Part shown: piece after piece, positions 1-7,291 of the stretch | Layout: the number at the start of each line of letters is the position of its first letter | Position numbering within the stretch: the stretch's first letter is position 1 | Source of the DNA: Bacillota bacterium | GTDB lineage: Bacteria; Bacillota; Clostridia; Lachnospirales; Lachnospiraceae | Length of the DNA stretch: 22,567 nucleotides | Direction: 5' to 3' | Assembly (NCBI GenBank): GCA_023411225.1 | Contig: JAEYPA010000074.1 | Span: 1-22,567, forward strand | Program-made: the position numbers and the translations under genes | The notes under the pieces: generated by a model | The model's input: the letters and a program-made list of their open reading frames with translations, nothing else | What the model was told of the DNA's origin: nothing | Database searches by the model: none

Positions 1-961
1 TCATAATACAGGTCAAAGCGTGAGAGGTGTAATGTAAGGGAAATAGACAACCTAACTTCTCCCATATACCAGAAATGCGAAACAACCCAGCAAGAAATAT
101 CTGAGGAAGTATCACAATAGGAATAAACTGTACCATCTGGAATTCACTGTTGGCCACGGTAGACAACAAAATACCAAGGCATAATGCATTGATTGCAGTT
201 AACAATGTCATAAGCAGTACTAGAAAAATACTCCCTTTTACGATTAAACCTAAAACATATACCACAAACATGGTTACCAATAAGGACTGTAACACAGCCA
301 TCAACCCAAAGCCCATCACATAGCCACTTACAATTTCATAACGACGTATTGGAGTGGACAGAAGCTTTTCCAGGGTTCCGGTAGTCCGCTCATTTAAGAA
401 ATTAATCCCTGCTATTAAAAAGACTAAGAAATAGACAATGATTCCTATCAACTGGGTTCCAAATTTGTCAAAAAGGTTTCCTTCCTCACTACCTGTTACA
501 TAGTGGGTGACATACTCTGGGTCCTTCAAAGATATCCCTGGTATGCTTGTTCTCTTCAGCTTTTGTTCCAATTCCTGCTTAAGTACAACAGCATTTGCAC
601 TTTTTATCAACATCTGAGCCTTGGATGCTACAACGGTATCTGCTCCTCCCAGATAAATGATAGCATTCCCGTTGTCGTCAATTTGCACGGCTGCATCAAT
701 CTCCTGATTCTTAATCTTTTGCTTAGCCTCTGTAAGTGTAACTTTATGTAAGATAATATCATAATCCTCATTTCCCTTGAGTTCCTGCTTAAACTCCTCA
801 CTGGCTGCAATAATTCCTATGGAATAGTGATTGTCTTCTGAATTCAAAATAAAATATATCACTGTTATAATAAACAACGGTGCCAGCAATATGAGCAGCA
901 TGGTACGTTTATCATGAATTATCTGTGCCATTATTCTCTTTGTTAGTGCTACTATTCTCAT
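1..961 (-). CDS. ABC-2 type transporter permease (3' end cut by window)
   Basis: Reading the minus strand from the ATG at 961 gives 320 open codons running off the window start. Residues about 20-40 form a hydrophobic anchor (LLILLAPLFIITVIYFIL), followed by a long soluble region of about 125 residues, and then several further membrane segments from about residue 165 on. This layout, with the motif NERTTGTLEKLLSTP between membrane segments, is that of ABC-2 exporter permeases, which form the membrane channel of drug, lipid or peptide exporters. The start codon overlaps the stop of the upstream ATPase gene as ATGA, so the two are translationally coupled and surely form one transporter. Family members are usually about 370-380 residues, so some 50-60 residues are missing beyond the window. 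The substrate cannot be told from sequence. Confidence 0.9.
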   Translation of the reverse strand, partial: MRIVALTKRIMAQIIHDKRTMLLILLAPLFIITVIYFILNSEDNHYSIGIIAASEEFKQELKGNEDYDIILHKVTLTEAKQKIKNQEIDAAVQIDDNGNAIIYLGGADTVVASKAQMLIKSANAVVLKQELEQKLKRTSIPGISLKDPEYVTHYVTGSEEGNLFDKFGTQLIGIIVYFLVFLIAGINFLNERTTGTLEKLLSTPIRRYEIVSGYVMGFGLMAVLQSLLVTMFVVYVLGLIVKGSIFLVLLMTLLTAINALCLGILLSTVANSEFQMVQFIPIVILPQIFLAGLFRISGIWEKLGCLFPLHYTSHALTCIM

Positions 962-1704
962 ATACCATTCCCCTTTCGCTGGCAATTATAATAGATAAAT
1001 GCCTCTTCTATACTCTCGCACCCTGCTTTCCTTTGTACTTCCTTTGGAGTTCCTGTAATTAGAATTTGACCCTCCTGCATCATCACTAATCGGTCGCAGT
1101 GTGCCACTTCATCCATGACGTGTGTCGTAATAATAATGGTAACTCCATTTGCCCGCATCGTATAAAGAGTATCCCATATGCTCTTACGAAGTATCGGGTC
1201 TATCCCGACTGTCGGTTCATCCAGAATTAAAACCTGCGGATTTGCAAGTAAAGTAATTGCAAGAGATAACCGTTGCTTCATACCTCCTGAATAAGCACTA
1301 ACCATCTTTCCTAGATCTTTAGTCAATCCTAATAGATTAGTAACCTCTTCTGCCCGGTCATGTATCTCCTTCTTTTTTAATCCATACATAGAACCAAAAA
1401 ACTTCAGATTTTCGTATCCGGACAGTACCGGATACAGCGCTGCGGTCTGTGCCATATATCCGATTCTACTCATGGTTTCAAAATCAGGCATGTTCTTTCC
1501 TAGTATTTCTATTCGTCCTTTATCTGGTTTTAATATCCCTGCCATGATTCTCACGGTTGTTGATTTCCCACATCCTGAGGGGCCCAATAATCCAAATATC
1601 TCTCCTTGCTTTATCTCCATGGTCACATCGGTAAGTACTTTCTTCTTGCCATACGACTTAGATATATCATTAAGTGCTATTGCAATCCTAGACGTTTCTT
1701 CCAT
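958..1704 (-). CDS. ABC transporter ATP-binding protein
   Basis: The 248-residue protein is a complete ABC ATPase. Visible motifs are Walker A GPSGCGKST at residues 41-49, a Q-loop glutamine at about 86, the signature YSGGMKQR at 138-145, Walker B VLILDE at 158-163, D-loop and the switch histidine in TTHVMDE at about 195. It drives the permease encoded directly downstream (ATGA overlap). The start is supported by GGAGGT about 5 nt upstream. The short C-terminal tail and the pairing with an ABC-2 permease fit the DRA/CcmA-type multidrug or lipid exporters. The divergent TetR-family gene and the palindrome between them suggest that the exporter is induced by a ligand of the regulator; this is inference. 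Confidence 0.95.
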   Translation of the reverse strand: MEETSRIAIALNDISKSYGKKKVLTDVTMEIKQGEIFGLLGPSGCGKSTTVRIMAGILKPDKGRIEILGKNMPDFETMSRIGYMAQTAALYPVLSGYENLKFFGSMYGLKKKEIHDRAEEVTNLLGLTKDLGKMVSAYSGGMKQRLSLAITLLANPQVLILDEPTVGIDPILRKSIWDTLYTMRANGVTIIITTHVMDEVAHCDRLVMMQEGQILITGTPKEVQRKAGCESIEEAFIYYNCQRKGNGI

Positions 1705-1758
1705 AAGATACCTCCAAATGATTCATTCTTAATCCATAATCTTTTAATAGATGATATG

Positions 1759-1787
1759 TTGCAACTTTGGTTATTATAGACTAGAAT
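1759..1787 (+). promoter_or_regulatory. Probable sigma-A promoter of the tetR-family gene
   Basis: TTGCAA at 1759-1764 and TAGAAT at 1782-1787 are separated by 17 nt. The expected transcription start, near 1794, lies just before the 33-bp palindrome. On the opposite strand a TATAAT at 1773-1778 could serve the exporter genes, though its -35 box (TTTTAT) is poor. Confidence 0.5.
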
Positions 1788-1802
1788 ATGCTTAAATAAA
1801 AC

Positions 1803-1835
1803 AAACAAAATCCAACAATTTGTTGGATTTTGTTT
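1803..1835. promoter_or_regulatory. 33-bp perfect palindrome, probable TetR-type operator
   Basis: The left arm AAACAAAATCCAACAA (1803-1818) and the right arm TTGTTGGATTTTGTTT (1820-1835) are perfect reverse complements around a single base at 1819. The site lies between the divergent exporter and regulator genes, downstream of the regulator's promoter and directly before its ribosome binding site. TetR-family dimers bind such palindromes in the intergenic region of divergently transcribed targets. A terminator or attenuator role is less likely because no U tail follows and a ribosome binding site comes next. Confidence 0.75.
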
Positions 1836-1853
1836 AGGAAGAAGGTTCTTTTC

Positions 1854-2456
1854 ATGCCTAGAAAAAGTAATTATTCCAGCGAAGATACAAAAGAAGCCAT
1901 CAAGAATACCTTTATAAAATTATACTGGTTAAAACCTATTGATAAAATAACCATAGGGGAATTGGCAGGGAAAGCAAATGTGAACCGCTCTACCTTTTAT
2001 TACTATTTTGAAGATATTTATGATCTACTTTCCCAGATAGAACAAGACTTTCTTATTACTGTACAGCAAACATTTCCATACATTATATCCGGTATTTTAA
2101 ACCGCAACTTTAACGACCACCTTACTGTATTACTTGACTTCTATCAGAAGTACCAAAAAGAATTACTTCTTTTTCTTGTAGAAAAACCAAATCCAAAAGT
2201 CATTCAAACCATCAAAAAATATGCAAAAGAATATGCTCTTGGCCTAGTGGGACTCTCTATAGAACAGCTTACACTAAGGCAGAAAATGATTACCGAATAT
2301 ATAGCCAATGCCCAGCTTGGCTTAATCGGCTGGTGGTTGCAAAATGGTCAAGAATGTTCCGTAGAAGAATTAGGTCAACTGATTACAAAGGTAAACATGG
2401 AAGGACCATTTCCGACACTACTGGAGACAATAGACCAACATAGAAGCTATGTATAA
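1854..2456 (+). CDS. TetR/AcrR family transcriptional regulator
   Basis: The 200-residue protein starts MPRKSNYSSEDTKEAI and carries a TetR-type helix-turn-helix at about residues 32-55 (KITIGELAGKANVNRSTFYYYFEDI), followed by a helical C-terminal region for ligand binding and dimerisation. An in-frame TTG at 1830 would lie inside the palindrome; I prefer the ATG at 1854 because AGGAAGAAGG lies about 8 nt upstream and the family normally begins close to the HTH. It is divergent from the ABC exporter, the usual arrangement for a local repressor that controls itself and the exporter. Its ligand is unknown. Confidence 0.9.
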   Translation: MPRKSNYSSEDTKEAIKNTFIKLYWLKPIDKITIGELAGKANVNRSTFYYYFEDIYDLLSQIEQDFLITVQQTFPYIISGILNRNFNDHLTVLLDFYQKYQKELLLFLVEKPNPKVIQTIKKYAKEYALGLVGLSIEQLTLRQKMITEYIANAQLGLIGWWLQNGQECSVEELGQLITKVNMEGPFPTLLETIDQHRSYV

Positions 2457-2468
2457 GATAATTAAACC

Positions 2469-3153
2469 TTAACCTTGTATCTCTTCCACTTTATAGCAGC
2501 TTATATGAACTTTTTCCACATAAATCTTCTTAAGCTGTGTGAGTATACTATAATGGGCTGTTCCTTTATGCTTCTCTTGTTCCGTTCGATTAGTCCAAAG
2601 TTCCATAAGGTAGACGTCATTTTCATTCTCCGTTGATAGACTAATCTGATACTTTATGTTCCCAGGCTCCTGTCTGGAATATTGGGGAATTTGTGCTTCA
2701 CTAACAGCCTGTATAAATTCTTCCCTTGTACCGTCCTTGACTGAATATACTACACTGGCCATTATACTATCATGCATTGAGTGTATGGCTTCATTGTAAT
2801 TCTGCGCTCTTATTACAGCAAAATACTTTCCAAATTCTATGGTCCACATATCCATTTCTTCCTCTATGTTATTAACTTTATTCATAATAAAACAAATAAA
2901 ACGACATGAGGTTTTAGCCATTTCCGGAATCAAATAGGTAGCCCCCCCACTCTGCATCTCTTTTGTCATCCTCAAATCCATTTCTAGCATCTACAACCAA
3001 ATTACTTCCTATATTATTTCGTAGTAGTTCCAGTGCAAATACAGCTGGCTCTCTGTAATTTTCTAAGTATGCAGCCTTCTTCCATGTCAAAAACACAGCT
3101 TTATCTTCTTCTATATACCGAACATTGGCATAATCTGAATTGAATTCTTTCAT
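2469..3153 (-). pseudogene. STAS-like / ABM monooxygenase-domain protein, frameshifted at a G7 tract
   Basis: Two overlapping minus-strand frames together make one protein. The first frame (ATG at 3153, GGAGGT 8 nt upstream) encodes a domain that looks STAS/SpoIIAA-like and ends out of frame soon after DARNGFEDDKRDAEWG. The second frame carries on with ATYLIPEMAKTSCRFICFIMN and then, from about position 2750 down, an antibiotic biosynthesis monooxygenase (ABM)-like ferredoxin-fold domain (SVVYSVKDGTREEFIQAV, then VYLMELWTNRTEQEKH). The switch lies at a run of seven C on the plus strand (2942-2948; G7 in the mRNA); six G would fuse the frames. The joined protein would have about 227 residues. 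ABM domains are small heme-degrading or quinone-modifying enzymes, but the function of this fusion is unknown to me. It could be a true mutation, a phase-variable tract or a sequencing error. Confidence 0.75.
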
Positions 3154-3263
3154 CTAATTAAACCTCCATACAAACGTTGTTTCTCTTTTACATGATATAA
3201 GTATTCCAATGTGATGTATACAGACAGAAAACCCATTACAGTCACAATCCCCATTTATCCAAC

Positions 3264-4142
3264 TCATACAATATAATAACCATCAATGACGACTGTTGCT
3301 GCTCCTCCAAATAAAATATTATCTCTATCACATTTGATCATTACAGAATTGAACTCAATATTGTCTCCACCTTGTTCCACAGCTACAGGCTCACCGTTCC
3401 AAAGTTGGTGCTTCAACAGATAGTTTGCAAATGCACTATTTCCTGAACCGGTAGCCGGATCTTCCAAATAACCAAACTTTGGTGCAAAAACACGGGTATG
3501 GGCAATACATTTGTTATGTTTAGTCTCTTTACTAAACATAAGTATAATATCAATATGATTGTTTATACAGAATTCTTTTAGCTTACTTTCTATTGGATAA
3601 ACTGTTATTTCCCTTTCAAGTGTGCTAATCGGCACAATTAATGTCCTCAATCCTGCATCAATTAAATCGATTGGATACTTTGGGTCAATATTTTGCATTG
3701 TAATATTCAAAGCACTTGCAATCTCCTCTTGAGGTATACTTATGCTAAAATATTGTGCTTTGGGTGCAGTTATGTATATTACACCATCCTGTTCAATTGA
3801 ATTATACACTGTTAAAATACCTTTTTTATTGGTTTCAATCTTTATTTCATCTTTATATCTCAATAGTTCATCATTGGCAATAATATCGTACATTGTTGCT
3901 ATGGTGCCATGTCCACAAAATTCTACTTCACATTCAGACGAATAGTAAGTAAGCTTACAATCAGCCTCATTAGATTTAGAACAAAATACAACCTCTGACA
4001 CAAATCCAGAATGTTCTTTCCCAATACTAAGCATTTCTTCTTCTGTTAGTTCCTCTTCCCCCAGCAGTAAATATGCTGCTGGATTACCTTTGGAATTCTC
4101 TGACGTAAAAGCATTTACTTTCTTATACTTATATCTTCTCAT
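3264..4142 (-). CDS. PhzF family isomerase/epimerase
   Basis: The 292-residue protein has the features of the PhzF family, whose fold resembles diaminopimelate epimerase. The N-terminal VNAFTSENSKGNPAA, the segment GFVSEVVF with the likely catalytic Glu50, the ECEVEFCGHGTIAT segment (about 70-83) and the C-terminal FGYLEDPATGSGNSAF signature are all present. Family length is about 260-300, so it is complete. Its start is the ATG at 4142. The broken STAS/ABM gene lies 110 nt downstream on the same strand. Most PhzF paralogues outside phenazine clusters have no known substrate, and no phenazine genes lie here, so a phenazine role should not be assumed. Confidence 0.9.
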   Translation of the reverse strand: MRRYKYKKVNAFTSENSKGNPAAYLLLGEEELTEEEMLSIGKEHSGFVSEVVFCSKSNEADCKLTYYSSECEVEFCGHGTIATMYDIIANDELLRYKDEIKIETNKKGILTVYNSIEQDGVIYITAPKAQYFSISIPQEEIASALNITMQNIDPKYPIDLIDAGLRTLIVPISTLEREITVYPIESKLKEFCINNHIDIILMFSKETKHNKCIAHTRVFAPKFGYLEDPATGSGNSAFANYLLKHQLWNGEPVAVEQGGDNIEFNSVMIKCDRDNILFGGAATVVIDGYYIV

Positions 4143-4311
4143 AACTGACCTCCAACGACATTTTAATTGCGTATTATAGCGATATCACTTCTTATTGATA
4201 ATAATCTTATCCATGCAGAATACCACACTTTTCCATTATATTCAAGTTTTTACATAAATGTATGCTCTAGAAAACAACACTTCTTGTAATTACTTCATAA
4301 TAAAATGACTG

Positions 4312-4370
4312 CAAAAATGAACTTTTTCTATTTATCTCATTCAAAAATGAACTTTTTTTCTATACCTCAT
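4312..4370. repeat. Two tandem 30-bp direct repeats, candidate operator
   Basis: Units at 4312-4340 and 4342-4370 share CAAAAATGAACTTTTT and a following CTCAT, with a period of 30 bp (about three helical turns). A degraded third unit (AAAAAAGTT) begins at 4372. Each unit has a small dyad, AAAAA-TGAAC-TTTTT. They lie about 30-90 bp upstream of the probable alaA promoter. Binding by the XRE domain encoded downstream is a plausible reading but is not shown. Confidence 0.55.
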
Positions 4371-4400
4371 TAAAAAAGTTTAACTTCAGTTGGAAAACAC

Positions 4401-4429
4401 TTGAACTTTTACTGTTGTTGTGCTAGAGT
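4401..4429 (+). promoter_or_regulatory. Probable promoter of the xre-alaA fusion gene
   Basis: TTGAAC at 4401-4406 and TAGAGT at 4424-4429 are separated by 17 nt, about 75 nt upstream of the ATG. The -35 box is itself part of a GAACTTTT motif like those in the upstream repeats. Confidence 0.45.
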
Positions 4430-4503
4430 TAATTTAGTGAAATTGAACTTGTTAAACTTTGGATGAACTAATCGGATTAGTGAATGAAAAAGGAGAATGA
4501 AAG

Positions 4504-6015
4504 ATGGCTGATACATTATTTTCAGAACGCTTTAAAGAGGCGATGGATAAACATGGGCTGAAACAGGTTGATCTACTTCGAGCGGCATCTGACCAAGGTG
4601 TTAAACTTGGTAAGAGCCAAATTAGCCAATATGTAAGTGGTAAAGCTGTTCCGCGAGAAAATATAGGACGATTTTTTGCGGAAGTGCTGAGTGTTGAGAT
4701 TGACTGGTTATATGGAAGAGATTCAAAATTTAATATATCCGGCAATGCCAATCAAGGAGAGTTCTCTAGAGTTGGCACTGAGGTAGAAGGGACGATAACT
4801 ATGCGAGAGTTTAAAAAATCAACAAAATTAGATAATGTTTTATACGATGTAAGAGGACCTGTTGTAGACGAAGCAGCGAGAATGGAGGAAAGTGGCACCC
4901 ATGTATTGAAGCTGAACATTGGTAATCCTGCACCATTTGGCTTTCGTACACCAGATGAGGTTGTATATGATATGCAACGTCAGTTAACGGAGTGTGAAGG
5001 ATACTCTGTAGCAAAAGGACTTTTTTCAGCAAGAAAAGCTATTATGCAGTATTCACAGATTAAGAAGCTTCCTAATGTCTCTATTGAAGACATTTATACT
5101 GGAAATGGTGTTAGTGAGCTGATTAATCTGAGTTTGTCTGCCCTACTTGATAATGGTGATGAAGTGTTAGTTCCTGCTCCAGATTATCCTTTGTGGACTG
5201 CCTGTGTAACACTGGCTGGTGGAAAAGCAGTGCATTATATTTGCGATGAAGAAGCAGAATGGTATCCAGATATAGAGGATATTAAAAAGAAGGTAACTAC
5301 CAATACAAAGGCTATTGTTGTAATCAATCCTAATAATCCTACAGGTGCTCTGTATCCAAAGGAGCTTCTACAGGAAATCGTAAATATTGCACGAGAGCAT
5401 CAGCTAATTATTTTCTCAGATGAGATCTATGACCGCTTGGTAATGGATGGAGAAGAGCATATTTCCATTGCCTCCTTAGCACCAGACTTATTCTGCGTTA
5501 CGTTTAGTGGACTATCCAAGTCACATATGATAGCAGGCTTTAGAATTGGTTGGATGGTCCTTAGTGGAAATAAAAATCTGGCCAAAGACTATATGGAAGG
5601 AATCAATATGTTATCCAACATGAGACTATGTTCCAATGTGCCTGCTCAGTCAATTGTACAAACGGCTCTGGGAGGTTATCAAAGTGTAACCAATTACATT
5701 GTTCCGGGTGGAAGAGTATATGAACAACGGGATTACATCTATAAGGCTCTCAATGATATACCGGGAATCTCCGCTGTAAAGCCTAAAGCTGCTTTTTATA
5801 TTTTCCCTAAAATAGATACTAAAAAGTTCAATATTCTGAATGACGAAAAATTTGCTCTTGATTTACTGAGAGATAAGAAAATACTTATTATACATGGTGG
5901 AGGGTTTAACTGGAAAAAACCAGATCATTTTCGTGTTGTCTATCTGCCTCGTATAGAGGTACTTCAAGATGCAGTTGGAAAGCTTGGAGATTTCTTAAGC
6001 TACTACAGGCAATAA
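4504..6015 (+). CDS. alaA: XRE-type HTH fused to AlaA-like alanine aminotransferase
   Basis: The 503-residue protein has an N-terminal helix-turn-helix of the Cro/C1 (XRE) type at about residues 8-70 (QVDLLRAASDQGVKL, KSQISQYVSGKAVP), a linker, and from about residue 100 a full class I PLP-dependent aminotransferase. That part closely matches what I recall of Escherichia coli AlaA: LNIGNPAPFGF, GNGVSELI, LVPAPDYPLWTA, INPNNPTGALY, FSDEIYDRL, and SGLSKSHMIAGFRIGW with the Schiff-base lysine at Lys339. AlaA makes alanine from pyruvate and glutamate. The start has AAGGAGA 7-8 nt upstream. An in-frame ATG at 4801, preceded by GAAGGG, would give a stand-alone enzyme. MocR regulators also join an HTH to this fold, but their HTH is of the GntR type. 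Whether this protein is enzyme, regulator or both is open. Confidence 0.92.
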   Translation: MADTLFSERFKEAMDKHGLKQVDLLRAASDQGVKLGKSQISQYVSGKAVPRENIGRFFAEVLSVEIDWLYGRDSKFNISGNANQGEFSRVGTEVEGTITMREFKKSTKLDNVLYDVRGPVVDEAARMEESGTHVLKLNIGNPAPFGFRTPDEVVYDMQRQLTECEGYSVAKGLFSARKAIMQYSQIKKLPNVSIEDIYTGNGVSELINLSLSALLDNGDEVLVPAPDYPLWTACVTLAGGKAVHYICDEEAEWYPDIEDIKKKVTTNTKAIVVINPNNPTGALYPKELLQEIVNIAREHQLIIFSDEIYDRLVMDGEEHISIASLAPDLFCVTFSGLSKSHMIAGFRIGWMVLSGNKNLAKDYMEGINMLSNMRLCSNVPAQSIVQTALGGYQSVTNYIVPGGRVYEQRDYIYKALNDIPGISAVKPKAAFYIFPKIDTKKFNILNDEKFALDLLRDKKILIIHGGGFNWKKPDHFRVVYLPRIEVLQDAVGKLGDFLSYYRQ

Positions 6016-6358
6016 TAGAATAAAGTGGGTGGTGCCATTAACTGATGAACTCTTTTTATACGAACCTTTTCATCATAGTTTAATGGCTTTTCCCACACTG
6101 TTCAGACTAAATTGTGCCACAACATAAACCCTGCTGCATATCAACAAATTATTCTTGTCACGTAAGCATATAAATAGAATAAAAGAACAGTAAATGTAAG
6201 TATGTGTAATAAAAACGTGATAATCTTTCCATTATATGTTATAATAATGCTATTATTTCATATAAGGACTTATAATTTGCTATCACATACCAAGAACAGC
6301 CGATTATTCTTTCATTATACCCACTCAAAGCAAACATTCTTAAGGAGAGAATACTATA
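6016..6358. other. 343-nt intergenic region
   Basis: Apart from the long inverted repeat at 6025-6096 listed separately, this AT-rich stretch holds two TATAAT-like boxes (6239-6244 and around 6271) without convincing -35 partners, and the ribosome binding site of the next gene. I see no coding potential. Confidence 0.5.
6025..6096. repeat. Long imperfect inverted repeat downstream of alaA
   Basis: GTGGG (6025-6029) pairs with CCCAC (6092-6096), GCCATTAA (6034-6041) with TTAATGGC (6080-6087), and GATGA with TCATC further in; G-U pairs partly bridge the gap between the outer blocks. The apical loop is about 20 nt. On the plus strand no U run follows, so it is not a standard terminator for alaA. 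On the minus strand a U-rich tail (CTTTATTCTATT) follows, but no minus-strand gene ends here. It could be a structured 3' UTR or a mobile-element relic. Confidence 0.5.
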
Positions 6359-7096
6359 ATGAACATTGCAGTAGTAGATGAGATTGAGTTCGATCGCAGA
6401 CTTATTATTGAATATATAAATAAATTCTATGCCTGTAATCCTAAGGCAGCTACATTATCACACTCCATCGTTTCCTATCAAAATGGAGAGGAATTTCTGG
6501 CAGATTTTTCAGAGCACCGATTTCATTTTGTCATATTGGATATTTATATGAATGGTATGAATATTGCTGAAAAAATATACGACATCGATAAAGATTGTAA
6601 GATAATAATTTGTACAACAAGTAAAGATTATATACTGGACGGATATCAAATCCATGCTGTCGGTTATCTAATAAAACCCATCTCAGAAAATTATGTATCC
6701 TTATATAATGCAATTGAGTACATTATTTCATGCCTTAATCTGGATGCAGCAAAACTTGAAGTAAAATCAAAAATCGGCAATCAAAGTATCAGATTAAAGG
6801 AAATCTGCTATATTGATTGCCTGAAAAGAACAGCAATTATTCATTTTAAAAAAATCAATCTGCCAATTGAAAACAAATACAAAGAGATACAAACATTACT
6901 ACTTACGGATTCTAGGTTTATTGAATGCTACCGTAATATTATCCTTAATATGGATTACATAGCTGCTTTCATAGAAAATGACATATTACTACATACTAAT
7001 GAGACAATCCCCATTAGTAGACGAAAGAAAAAGCAGGTACTGGACACCTATATGAAGTATGTACTTTCTAAAGATGGGTGCCTCTTTGATGAATGA
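6359..7096 (+). CDS. LytTR-family response regulator
   Basis: The 245-residue protein has an N-terminal receiver domain (about 1-120) and a C-terminal LytTR DNA-binding domain (about 135-235). Receiver residues visible are the acidic pair Asp7/Glu8, the phospho-acceptor Asp61 in FVILDIYMNG, Thr86 and Lys106 in YLIKP. The LytTR part shows ICYIDCLKRTAIIHF and FIECYRNIILNMDYI, typical of AgrA/LytR-like regulators. AAGGAGAG lies about 10 nt upstream of the ATG. No sensor kinase lies next to it in this window, so it looks like an orphan or its partner is elsewhere. LytTR regulators often control peptide signalling, bacteriocin or envelope genes; the target here is unknown. Confidence 0.9.
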   Translation: MNIAVVDEIEFDRRLIIEYINKFYACNPKAATLSHSIVSYQNGEEFLADFSEHRFHFVILDIYMNGMNIAEKIYDIDKDCKIIICTTSKDYILDGYQIHAVGYLIKPISENYVSLYNAIEYIISCLNLDAAKLEVKSKIGNQSIRLKEICYIDCLKRTAIIHFKKINLPIENKYKEIQTLLLTDSRFIECYRNIILNMDYIAAFIENDILLHTNETIPISRRKKKQVLDTYMKYVLSKDGCLFDE

Positions 7097-7199
7097 ATTA
7101 CTAATGGTGCAAAGCAGTGTTTATTTTATAGGCGAGTAGTATTCATCTTCAAATAATCAGTATCTATGGCAATAGGAATACTTCTTCCCAATAAAACAA

Positions 7200-7233
7200 A
7201 GCTGGGTAAGAAAATCTAATCTTCTTCCCAGCT
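7200..7233 (-). terminator. Rho-independent terminator of the lipoprotein gene
   Basis: AGCTGGG (7200-7206) pairs with CCCAGCT (7227-7233), and AAGAA pairs with TTCTT inside. Read on the minus strand, the hairpin is followed by the U-rich TTTGTTTTATT. It lies about 60 nt past the lipoprotein stop and may also stop the plus-strand response-regulator transcript. Confidence 0.75.
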
Positions 7234-7291
7234 GATAATAATTATTTTATTAATACATTATTTTTTCTCGTTACAGCCTCAAATTATACAG

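Larger units (their letters stand above)
4143..4503. other. 361-nt intergenic region with direct repeats and a promoter
   Basis: This divergent, AT-rich gap separates the phzF-like gene from the xre-alaA fusion. It contains the 30-bp repeats and the promoter listed separately, and further GAACTT-like motifs at 4403-4410 and 4445-4450. I see no coding potential. Confidence 0.6.

Noticed and set aside
503..810. Short frames on both strands within the permease gene.
   Set aside because: The uninterrupted minus-strand frame from 961 has the ABC-2 permease features and couples to the ATPase gene.
1830..1853. TTG start giving eight more residues to the TetR-type protein.
   Set aside because: It lies within the palindrome, has no ribosome site, and the ATG at 1854 has AGGAAGAAGG at good spacing.
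3264..4142. Phenazine biosynthesis locus.
   Set aside because: Only a PhzF-family paralogue is present; no other phz genes lie in the window.
4312..4370. A CRISPR-like repeat array.
   Set aside because: There are only two full units, directly abutting with no spacers, and no cas genes are present.
6025..6045. GGGTGGTGCC resembles the T-box riboswitch core (GGGTGGNACC).
   Set aside because: The CC-GCG context, the specifier stem and a downstream aminoacyl or synthetase gene are missing; the next gene is a response regulator.
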